This document shows positions 1 to 5,411 of a stretch of DNA of 9,296 bases, in pieces. This DNA is from an uncultured Collinsella sp. (GTDB taxonomy: Bacteria; Actinomycetota; Coriobacteriia; Coriobacteriales; Coriobacteriaceae), in NCBI GenBank assembly GCA_900758885.1, contig CAAETD010000033.1:1-9296 (forward strand), given 5' to 3'. Both the position numbers and the translations under genes were made by a program. Positions within the stretch are counted from its first letter, which is position 1. Each line of letters begins with the position of its first letter. Below the pieces are notes generated by a model. That model was not told where the DNA came from. It saw only the letters and a program-made list of their open reading frames with translations, and searched no databases.

Positions 1-1
1 C

Positions 2-271
2 ACCAAGGCGCGCATCGCTTCCGTGGGCAGCGAGGCCTTATCTCTTACACGCAAGGAAACGGGAATCTTGGAATACCTGATGCTTAATCAGGGGCGACCG
101 GTAAGCCAAGAGGAGCTTATCGAGCACGTTTGGGATAGCACCGTGAACAGCTTTAGCAACGCAACCCGCGTTCACATCTCGTCGCTCCGAAAAAAGTTGC
201 GCAGCGCTTTGGGATACGACCCGATTCGCAATCGGATTGGAGAGGGCTACGTTATGGAGGATAGCGAATGA
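2..271 (+). CDS. OmpR/PhoB-family response regulator, C-terminal part (5' end outside window)
   Basis: This is the DNA-binding effector half of a two-component response regulator. The frame is open from the first codon in the window, so the receiver domain with its phospho-acceptor Asp lies upstream. The visible 89 residues form the winged helix of the OmpR/PhoB class: LTRKE opens the domain, NQGRPVSQEELIEHVW matches the usual region leading into helix 2, SNATRVHISSLRKKL is the recognition helix region, and IGEGYVM is the C-terminal wing hairpin. The stop overlaps the ATG of the kinase gene by 4 bp (ATGA), so the pair is co-transcribed and probably translationally coupled. A GTG at 23 could be read as a start, but it falls inside the conserved domain and is not the real one. 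Target genes cannot be told from this sequence. Family call is very secure; subfamily unknown. Confidence 0.93.
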   Translation, partial: TKARIASVGSEALSLTRKETGILEYLMLNQGRPVSQEELIEHVWDSTVNSFSNATRVHISSLRKKLRSALGYDPIRNRIGEGYVMEDSE

Positions 272-1407
272 AAAGGCTTTCGCTGCAATGGCGCATAACG
301 ATCATGACGGCGCTGCTGACGTGTGCGGCGTGCGTGCTGACGAACTGCCTGGTCGGCTATACGGGCATGCGCTATATGGATGCCATCGGCAGTGACATCT
401 CGGCCTTTAACGCTGCCGGCGCGGATTCGCCCCAGGTGTTCGACCCAACGAAAGCGACCCCCGATGACAAGGTCACGATCGTCGTAAACGACGCACAGGA
501 ATCTTTTGGCACGACAGCTTGGTACATCACGGCTGGAGTCACACTCCTTGGCGGCGTGCTGGCATACTTTGTGAGCGGCCGTGCACTCAAACCGCTACGG
601 GCTTTTGCAGCCCAGGTTGAGCGCGTGCAGCCTGACAACCTAAGCGAAATCAGACTCAATGAAGATGTGCCCACCGAGTTACAACGATGCAGCGCCTCTT
701 TCAACGACATGATCGCCCGTCTTGGCGAAGGGTTCTCTGCACAGCGTCAGTTTACCGGTAACGCCGCACACGAGCTGCGCACCCCACTCGCCCTTATGCA
801 AGCACAGATTGAGCTATTCATCTCCGAGCGCTCCGATTTGCAACCCGAAACAGCCGAGCTGCTCGGCCTGCTACAAGAACAAACCGAGCGCATGTCTCGA
901 ATGACCAAGGTATTGCTCGAGATGAGTGAGCTCCGCAGCGTTCCTTGCGAGGACGATGTTGAACTTGGTCCCTTGTCCGAAGAGGTCCTCACCGACCTTG
1001 CGCCACTTGCCGAAAATAAGGGCATAGCCCTCAATTGTGCTGGAGACGCTTTAGTAATCGGGAGTGACACGCTCCTCTATCGGCTGGTGTTTAACCTGGC
1101 CGAAAATGCCATCCGTTACAGCCGCCCCGGCTCGACTGTCAACGTCTCCATCTGCGACAACGACAGCCACGTGTTCCTGCGAGTCGAGGACCAGGGCCCG
1201 GGAATACCCAAGCAGTACCGTGAGAGCATCTTCCAACCGTTCTTTCGCCTGGATAAATCCCGCAGCAGGGCATACGGCGGCGCAGGACTCGGACTAGCGC
1301 TCGTTTGGGAGATTGCAGCGCTTCACGGTGGCACGGTAGAGGTCGAAACAAGTTCCGAGAACGGGACCGTGATGCTCGTGACCCTCTCAAAGGGGGCCAC
1401 CACGTGA
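268..1407 (+). CDS. Membrane sensor histidine kinase (HAMP-HisKA-HATPase_c)
   Basis: Cognate kinase of the response regulator just upstream, 379 residues, apparently full length. Residues 10-33 form the first membrane helix, about 35-82 a short extracytoplasmic sensor loop, and 84-103 the second helix. A HAMP linker spans about 104-155. The dimerisation/phospho-acceptor motif NAAHELRTPL puts the phosphorylated His at residue 168. The ATPase domain shows the N box (NLAENAIRYS, 276-285), G1 box (DQGPGIP, 308-314), F box (FQPFFRLD, 322-329) and G2 box (GGAGLGLALV, 337-346). All catalytic motifs are present, so the enzyme should be active: ATP-dependent autophosphorylation, then transfer to the regulator's Asp. 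The start is fixed by the ATGA overlap. The sensor loop of under 50 residues lacks a recognisable ligand fold, so the stimulus is unknown. No transporter or resistance gene follows it; a decayed arginase-like fragment begins at its stop codon. Confidence 0.96.
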   Translation: MKRLSLQWRITIMTALLTCAACVLTNCLVGYTGMRYMDAIGSDISAFNAAGADSPQVFDPTKATPDDKVTIVVNDAQESFGTTAWYITAGVTLLGGVLAYFVSGRALKPLRAFAAQVERVQPDNLSEIRLNEDVPTELQRCSASFNDMIARLGEGFSAQRQFTGNAAHELRTPLALMQAQIELFISERSDLQPETAELLGLLQEQTERMSRMTKVLLEMSELRSVPCEDDVELGPLSEEVLTDLAPLAENKGIALNCAGDALVIGSDTLLYRLVFNLAENAIRYSRPGSTVNVSICDNDSHVFLRVEDQGPGIPKQYRESIFQPFFRLDKSRSRAYGGAGLGLALVWEIAALHGGTVEVETSSENGTVMLVTLSKGATT

Positions 1408-1410
1408 TCC

Positions 1411-1827
1411 GACTGTCCAGGAATCCCACTCGACATTGTGAAACGCGTCCCAAAACTTGGACATGAGAAATGGGAGACAGTTCGCATCTATGCCGAGGAC
1501 GAAGTCCTGGCGGGGATTCAGGATGCGCAGAGGAAGCTTACGGCAGAAAACCCCGACAGAGTCGTGACCGTCGGCGGCAACTGTATGGTGTCGCTTGCCC
1601 TCTTCGATTACCTGCACGGGAAATACGAGAACGTTGGAATCGTCTGGATCTATGCGCATCCGGATGTATCCACGCTGAATGATGGCTACCCCAACGCTCA
1701 CGCCATGGTACTTGGCAGCCTTTTGGAACAGGGTGCACCGCAACTCGTTTCGCGGATGCGGCATCCGGTGTTTAAGCCGAGCGATCTCCTGCATGTCGGG
1801 CTACAGCAGCTCCACGACTATCAGGAG
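1411..1827 (+). pseudogene. Arginase/agmatinase-family (ureohydrolase) fragment
   Basis: An open frame from just after the kinase stop to a TGA at 1903-1905 encodes the middle of a ureohydrolase-like protein. VVTVGGNCMVSLALFDYLHG corresponds to the family's GGD/GGN segment that carries a metal ligand, and WIYAHPDVST corresponds to the DAHxD metal-binding motif. In active members of the superfamily this motif starts with Asp; here it is Tyr, so a manganese ligand is lost. The Asp usual in GGD is also Asn. Similarity fades after LHDYQE (about 1827), and the following 25 residues look like read-through. The N-terminal part and the C-terminal third, with the second Asp-rich metal motif, are missing. 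A GTG at 1438 is the first usable start, but no convincing ribosome binding site precedes it. I infer a dead gene truncated at both ends. Family assignment is by motif recognition only. Confidence 0.75.
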
Positions 1828-1911
1828 GTTTGCTTAAACAAGCATAGGTGTTGCGGTTTTAGCCGATGTCCTCATGGAGGAAAACGACATGCTGGGTCTG
1901 TCTGATTAAAG

Positions 1912-2183
1912 TCCAACAGTTTCCATGAGGCATCTAGCGCGGTAAAAGCTAAAGACACGGGAGGCCCCAAACTGTCAACCATCTTTACGGGTGCAAGGGA
2001 AACGGGCAAGACAGCCCCCTCTCGCTCCTATCCGAAACGGCGCTTGAACACGGCTGGATTGCAGCGAATGTCTCCGCCATGCCCGGCATGCTCGAAGATA
2101 TCATCGAGCACACAAAGGAGGCCGCAGGCCGTTACCTCTCGCAGCCCCATACACGCGTGAGCGGAGTTCAAGTTGGGCAGCGG
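1912..2183 (+). pseudogene. P-loop (AAA-type) ATPase remnant, frameshifted
   Basis: Two adjacent frames give the start of a P-loop ATPase. The first reads LSTIFTGARETGKTA, where GARETGKT (1990-2013) is a clean Walker A motif (GxxxxGKT). The frame breaks in a run of five C at 2015-2019, and the next frame continues with LSLLSETALEHGWIAANVSA followed by MPGMLEDIIEHTKEAAGRYL (to about 2138). Joined, this matches the helix after Walker A and the next strand of AAA-type ATPases, with the typical 'GWI' strand entry. Similarity stops near 2183. There is no Walker B, sensor or arginine finger, and no start codon with a ribosome binding site: a TGA sits in frame at 1903-1905. This is a fragment of a gene that normally runs to several hundred codons. 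Which ATPase subfamily it came from is not certain. Confidence 0.68.
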
Positions 2184-2296
2184 GGCGGTTTAGCGCGCCA
2201 ATATAATCAAATCGTGCACTTCCATAGCCTCTCGTCTACGTGGTGTACCGTCGTCTCCCCTTTTATCAGAGTTGGGCGATTTTCAGGCACCCGAGC

Positions 2297-2316
2297 TGAA
2301 CTCAAATTGAACTCAA
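2297..2316. repeat. Short tandem repeat TGAACTCAA x2, 11-bp period
   Basis: TGAACTCAA occurs at 2297-2305 and again at 2308-2316, with a 2-bp spacer and so about one helical turn apart. It lies in the 250-bp gene-free stretch between the ATPase remnant and the 3' end of the minus-strand gene. The phasing would suit a protein binding site, but no promoter or intact gene start is nearby, so it may be accidental. The rest of 2184-2434 shows no coding signal that I can recognise. Confidence 0.3.
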
Positions 2317-2434
2317 CGATGCCTTATCGGTCGAGGGCGTCCTAGCGAGAATATACAGAGGCGCACATTTCGCAGGGAACCTCCCATTCGTTATCATATC
2401 GGGATGCTGTCAAGGCAGCGTCAATGCGTTCGAC

Positions 2435-3118
2435 CTACACCTTCTCGCTTTTCGAGGCCTCGTCTGCAGGACCATCGGAATCGATACGGAATCGATCGGC
2501 ATACCATTCATCCGAAGCAATCACCTTATGGAGCATCTGGAGATGCAGGTCGACATAGTGGCAGAACGCCTTGCCGCATTCCACGAGAGGCGCATTGTTT
2601 CTCTCGTTGGGCTCGGCTCCAAAATTAAACTCGACCTCATAGCCCTCCCCAGGCACACCCATGCTCGGCAGAATATCAATGGAGAAGTGGACGAATCCAG
2701 ACGTCACCTTGTATACATCTTTTACCTTTGGATCGAACTTCTCGAGTAAGTCTTGAAGTCTTCCATCGGACATCTTCTCACCCGAGAAATCTTTCAGCTT
2801 GTTCACAGGCACACCTTGAAACACCTGCTTGAGAAAGTCATCCTGGTCTTCGGCGGCGAATAATGCGAATGTCCGCAGGCAGACTCCAACCTGTGCGCGG
2901 AGAAGCTGGGCGACGCAAACAAGATTCCTCGACTCGAGCATGGAGATGAATCCGTCTATCAGTCTCATCGCATACTCAGAGGAGGATGCCAGATATAGAT
3001 CCCATTGGGTAAAGTCGCCGTTCATGAAGGGAATCACTGCATTGCGCTCGGCGACTCTCAAGGCACTCAGGCTTTGTTCTATTTTCTCAGCTTCTTGTTT
3101 GAACTGTTCGCTATCCAA
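2435..3118 (-). CDS. Conserved hypothetical protein, mainly helical, TTG start
   Basis: A 227-residue soluble protein, probably mostly alpha-helical, with no signal peptide or membrane segment. The most distinctive stretch is the middle: LLRAQVGVCLRTFALFAAED, then VNKLKDFSGEKMSDGRLQDL, then VYKVTSGFVHFS. From memory this pattern (LR..L..C.R.YA, a 'K.G..L.D..L' segment, then 'vY..tSgyvHfS') recurs in an uncharacterised bacterial family often found in accessory regions; no function is established for it. The conserved His of VHFS could be functional, but no Arg-x(4-6)-His HEPN nuclease motif is present. The TTG at 3118 is preceded at 3-4 bp by a G-rich run that could serve as a ribosome binding site. 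The frame stays open for ten codons upstream (VEKPAFGGI...), so the original start may have been lost. Base composition is visibly lower in GC than the PadR operon next to it, consistent with acquisition by transfer. Confidence 0.7.
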   Translation of the reverse strand: MDSEQFKQEAEKIEQSLSALRVAERNAVIPFMNGDFTQWDLYLASSSEYAMRLIDGFISMLESRNLVCVAQLLRAQVGVCLRTFALFAAEDQDDFLKQVFQGVPVNKLKDFSGEKMSDGRLQDLLEKFDPKVKDVYKVTSGFVHFSIDILPSMGVPGEGYEVEFNFGAEPNERNNAPLVECGKAFCHYVDLHLQMLHKVIASDEWYADRFRIDSDGPADEASKSEKV

Positions 3119-3274
3119 AATGCCCCCAAATGCCGGCTTCTCAACAAATCAAAAAAGCAAGAGAGACAGAGATTAGGTTCCTGCTCCACTGAACCCGCGT
3201 TTCCAGTCGAGACACTCCTCCTCGAAGATCTCCCCAGAGTCCCGTCTCTCGCGCCCCTCACGGAACTGTCCATA

Positions 3275-3370
3275 TCAGTGTAGCCAATCCAAGCACAGCC
3301 CCACCGCACGGCCCAGTCGCTTCCGGTCCTGCGTGACCCCGTGAAGGCGGAAGGGCGTGGTTGTCGTCAT
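3275..3370 (-). CDS. Tiny ORF with strong ribosome binding site, probably a truncated gene
   Basis: ATG at 3370 follows AGGAGAAAGGAACGCG, a strong ribosome binding site at good spacing, and the ORF runs 31 codons to a TGA. The product begins MTTTTPFRLHGVTQDRKRLG and ends in CLDWLH. After the TGA the same frame stays open for another 34 codons (YGQFREGRERRD...), to a TAA near 3172. This suggests either a nonsense mutation or a chance junction of an old gene start with other DNA. The 'GVTQDRKRLGRAVG' stretch faintly recalls the N-terminus of a small family in Firmicutes and Actinobacteria annotated as virulence-related (…TG.dRK.Lv.ai.e…); that link is a guess. It lies about 160 bp downstream of the PadR operon on the same strand. 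The signal is mainly translational; whether it is expressed is unknown. Confidence 0.4.
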   Translation of the reverse strand: MTTTTPFRLHGVTQDRKRLGRAVGLCLDWLH

Positions 3371-3531
3371 CGCGTTCCTTTCTCCTCGTACCTTTTTGGG
3401 CATGCGTCACGGGCCCCCGCGCGGCGCTGAGAGCGAATCGGCGCAGGCTTGGGGCCAGTTGCGTAGAGGTTGAGGTTCGGGTTTCGCCGGCTTACGCAGC
3501 TTGGCGGGCAGAGCGCCCGGGCTCGCTGCGC

Positions 3532-3786
3532 CTAGGGCGCGGCGGGATCCGCGACGCCGGAGGTGTCGATCTCGCCCAGATTGGCGAGCTGGCTGATGAA
3601 CGGGATACTCTCGTGTTCGTCCACCTCGACGCCGCCGAGCACGATGGTGCTGTCGCGCGTGTCGATGTGGGTTGTGAACACGGCCGGGTCGAAGCCCGAA
3701 GCGATAAAGCCAATGCCCGCGAGGACAACACCCGCGGCAACGAGCCCGCCCGCCACGGCGAGGTAGATCTTCTTCGCGCTGGTCAT
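3532..3786 (-). CDS. Short single-pass membrane protein, third gene of PadR operon (possible truncated DUF4097-type)
   Basis: An 84-residue protein beginning MTSAKKIYLAVAGGL. Residues about 7-31 form one hydrophobic helix (YLAVAGGLVAAGVVLAGIGF), followed by roughly 50 polar and acidic residues containing TIVLGGVEVDEHESI and ending VADPAAP. The ATG at 3786 is chosen over an in-frame GTG at 3795 because AAAGGAG lies 8 bp before the ATG and overlaps the GTG. It starts 15 bp after the DUF1700 stop, in the same operon. In many Firmicutes and Actinobacteria, PadR-DUF1700 pairs are followed by a DUF4097 'putative adhesin' gene of 200 or more residues. This protein has the expected membrane-anchored N-terminus but ends where the beta-repeat domain should begin, so it may be a natural short form or a truncation. 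A 5-bp inverted repeat (GCGCC/GGCGC) covers the stop codon; no U-tract follows. Confidence 0.72.
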   Translation of the reverse strand: MTSAKKIYLAVAGGLVAAGVVLAGIGFIASGFDPAVFTTHIDTRDSTIVLGGVEVDEHESIPFISQLANLGEIDTSGVADPAAP

Positions 3787-3801
3787 GGTACTCACTCCTT
3801 T

Positions 3802-4425
3802 CTACGCTGCGAGGTGCGCGGCAGCGCCGCCTTTCTCGCCCCTGTTCTTCCAGAAGGGCGAGGCGGCCTTCCTCGCCCAGAGCGCCGAGAGGCGCGCAAT
3901 TTGTTTTGAGGCGGCCCAAGCGCCAGCACCAACGAAGAGAGCCACGCCGACGAGGCCGAGCCCCACGCCCGCCGAGGCGAGGGCGTACGGGAAGTGGCCG
4001 ATGGTGACGCCGCTTACGGCAAGCAGGAGCCCAACTATGCCCGCGCCCCCGAGTGCCGCCGCGACGATCCACACGCAGAGCGCCAGCACCCAGATGCAGA
4101 TATAGACCGTGACGGCCACGGCGGCGAAGGCGGCGAGCAGCGGCACCCACACCGGGGAGCCCACGATGGCCAGCACCCACAGCAGCGCGGTGCTGCGCCG
4201 GCGCGTCCTCGCGATTGCGCGCGGCACGGCGGGCAGGTCGTCGAGCGTGGCCTCCGCCACCTCGCCGGGCGTGCCCATGGCAGCCACGGCCTCCTCCTCG
4301 CTCATACCGTCCTCCATGCGGTCGGCGATGGCCTCCGCGTAGAAAGCCTTGGTCTCCTCCACCTGCTCGGCCGGAAGGCAGGAGAGCAGCTCGCCCAGCC
4401 GGCCCAGGAACTCATCGCGCGTCAT
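3802..4425 (-). CDS. DUF1700-family integral membrane protein
   Basis: A 207-residue protein in two parts. Residues 1-65 are a soluble helical domain typical of DUF1700 (MTRDEFLGRLGELLSCLP, then EEAVAAMGTPGEVAEATLDD with the recurrent 'E.eA...mG.P..vA' signature). Residues about 80-170 hold three or four hydrophobic segments, and the tail is basic (KNRGEKGG). Family function is not established; members are encoded beside PadR regulators and are thought to act in membrane-stress or envelope regulation. ATG at 4425 is preferred over the longer TTG start at 4440 because AGGAGG lies 6 bp upstream of it. The gene overlaps the PadR stop by 14 bp, so translation is probably coupled. GC content is clearly higher than in the genes on either side of the operon. 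The family call is secure. Confidence 0.88.
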   Translation of the reverse strand: MTRDEFLGRLGELLSCLPAEQVEETKAFYAEAIADRMEDGMSEEEAVAAMGTPGEVAEATLDDLPAVPRAIARTRRRSTALLWVLAIVGSPVWVPLLAAFAAVAVTVYICIWVLALCVWIVAAALGGAGIVGLLLAVSGVTIGHFPYALASAGVGLGLVGVALFVGAGAWAASKQIARLSALWARKAASPFWKNRGEKGGAAAHLAA

Positions 4426-4732
4426 GGTGCGCCTCCTCAACGTATGCGTAAATCTCCCGTACGGACGGCCACTCGGCCAGGAACTCCTCGATGCGCGCTC
4501 GCCCGTCGTCCGTGATGCGGTAGTACCGGCGCAGCCGCCCGTTGTGCTCGGCGGAGCGCGCCGTGATGCATCCGGCCTTCTCCAGGCGCTTGAGCAGCGG
4601 GTAGAGCGTCGACTCCGTGAGCCCCATGCTCGCCGGTACGTCCTTCACAATCTGGTAGCCGTAGGACTCCTCGCCGGAGACGGCCGCGAGCACGCAGGCC
4701 TCCAGGAAGCCGCGCTTCATCTGTGCCTCCAT
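4412..4732 (-). CDS. PadR-family transcriptional regulator
   Basis: A 106-residue winged-helix repressor of the PadR-s1 class and first gene of the operon. Hallmarks: FLEACVLAAVSGEESYGYQI (residues 9-28, with the YGYQI signature), TESTLYPLLKRLEKAG (39-54, recognition helix) and GRLRRYYRITDDGR (65-78, the wing). The short C-terminal helix is the compact dimerisation arm of the small subclass. ATG at 4732 is chosen over an in-frame ATG at 4753 because GAGAGGAGG sits 7 bp upstream of the former and lies inside the coding sequence of the latter. Such regulators normally repress their own operon and respond to a small ligand or membrane-active compound; here the partners are DUF1700 and a short membrane protein. 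The start region lies immediately downstream of a strong promoter with repeated ATAG elements, which fits autoregulation. Confidence 0.93.
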   Translation of the reverse strand: MEAQMKRGFLEACVLAAVSGEESYGYQIVKDVPASMGLTESTLYPLLKRLEKAGCITARSAEHNGRLRRYYRITDDGRARIEEFLAEWPSVREIYAYVEEAHHDAR

Positions 4733-4753
4733 CCGCACACCTCCTCTCGTCAT

Positions 4754-4776
4754 ATACTATGCTATACACACTATAC
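4754..4776 (-). promoter_or_regulatory. Candidate PadR operator, repeated GTATAG motif at the -10
   Basis: Minus strand reads GTATAG TGT GTATAG CAT AGTATA across 4754-4776: two GTATAG copies in direct repeat with a 9-bp period, followed by a related AGTATA. The array covers the -10 and the expected transcription start. PadR proteins commonly bind AT-rich ATAC/GTAT-type elements at their own promoter, so repression by steric block is the obvious reading. The binding is inferred, not shown. Confidence 0.5.
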
Positions 4777-4798
4777 GATGCAAGGTATTAGACGTCAA
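4770..4798 (-). promoter_or_regulatory. Near-consensus sigma-70-type promoter of the PadR operon
   Basis: On the minus strand TTGACG (4793-4798) and TATAGT (4770-4775) are separated by exactly 17 bp, close to the housekeeping consensus. The -10 lies 37 bp before the PadR ATG, giving a short leader with the AGGAGG ribosome binding site. No competing gene runs towards it. Confidence 0.72.
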
Positions 4799-4799
4799 C

Positions 4800-5146
4800 T
4801 CTCATCGCGAAGATTCTCCGGCCCCTGCGCGCTGCGAACGTGATATCGCGGGGCGGTTGGCATTATGCATGAAACGTCAAGTAACGCTCTTTTGATCCAC
4901 TTCCACTCGGCCCCATATGCCCTGTACAACACCCCCCTTCAACCTTGGGTTCAAGGGAGCCGCTAGGCTGGGCGTGCCGGACGGTAAGGTCCTGGACGCG
5001 ATGGTGGACTTCTCCGATGCCATAGGGGTCATGGGTCTACGCCGATGGAGGCCCACGCACGCGGCAGGGCTCGCCCGTCACCGCTGGTCGCCGGACGGTC
5101 CCCACGCCCCGCTCGCCAACGCGCAGGCGACAGCAGCAGTCCAGCG
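4800..5146. other. Gene-poor stretch with no convincing gene
   Basis: About 350 bp between the PadR promoter and the membrane-protein remnant. A plus-strand frame from 4917 to 5150 gives 77 residues and includes GVPDGKVLDAMVDFSDAIGV, which reads like protein, but then turns into Arg/Pro/Ala-rich sequence typical of a shadow frame, and no ribosome binding site precedes its ATG. It may hold a short decayed fragment of a gene I do not recognise. An imperfect hairpin occupies 4935-4957. Confidence 0.4.
4935..4957. repeat. Imperfect inverted repeat with 3-nt loop
   Basis: CCCTTCAACC (4935-4944) and GGTTCAAGGG (4948-4957) pair in 9 of 10 positions around a TTG loop. No T-tract follows on either strand, so it is not a standard terminator. 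It sits in gene-poor DNA and its role is unknown. Confidence 0.4.
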
Positions 5147-5411
5147 CTAGCTGGAGACGCCGGAATGCCCAGAAGATGCGTTTCCCATCACTGCGACAGA
5201 GCTTTTTGCAGGGGTGGCAATTTTTCCTAATATCGAGGTCAGCTTGGCTTCGGTAGCCACCTTGAGAGCATCGCCAATAGACTCTTCCTTTATGCGTTCG
5301 ACATAATCGTAGGCAATGCCCAACAATTCCAGTCCCGAGCAACAGGAGTACAATTGCTGCTATTGTTGCCAGCTGTTGGGAGATGGAAGATGGACTGCGA
5401 TGGCTACCCAT
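5147..5411 (-). pseudogene. Frameshifted N-terminal remnant of a membrane protein, antisense to the LuxR gene start
   Basis: From an ATG at 5411 (GGGAA 3 bp upstream) one frame reads MGSHRSPSSISQQLATIAAI and VLLLLGTGIVG, a classic single membrane helix. At a GGG run (5319-5321) the coding sense moves to the next frame, IAYDYVERIKEESIGDALKV then ATEAKLTSILGKIA, ending at a TAG at 5147. Removing one G joins them into a continuous membrane-anchored N-terminus with a following helical, charged region, as in the sensor part of a membrane receptor. The body of the protein is missing. Taken alone, the second frame has only a TTG start with no ribosome binding site. The 5' 22 bp overlap the LuxR gene in antisense, which is odd: one of the two starts may be the result of a rearrangement. 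The protein family is not recognised. Confidence 0.4.

Noticed and set aside
2435..3118. HEPN nuclease reading of the orphan protein
   Set aside because: The helical build is suggestive, but no Arg-x(4-6)-His motif is present in a suitable helix.
3407..4180. 257-residue minus-strand open frame
   Set aside because: Extremely Arg/Gly/Ala-rich translation overlapping the DUF1700 and small membrane-protein genes; a product of high GC content.
4941..4960. GGTTCAAGG resembling a tRNA T-loop
   Set aside because: No acceptor stem, anticodon arm or D-arm can be drawn around it; it is one arm of an imperfect hairpin.
4917..5150. 77-residue plus-strand frame
   Set aside because: No ribosome binding site and the second half is shadow-like. 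A short protein-like stretch is noted under the gene-poor region, but is too little for a gene call.
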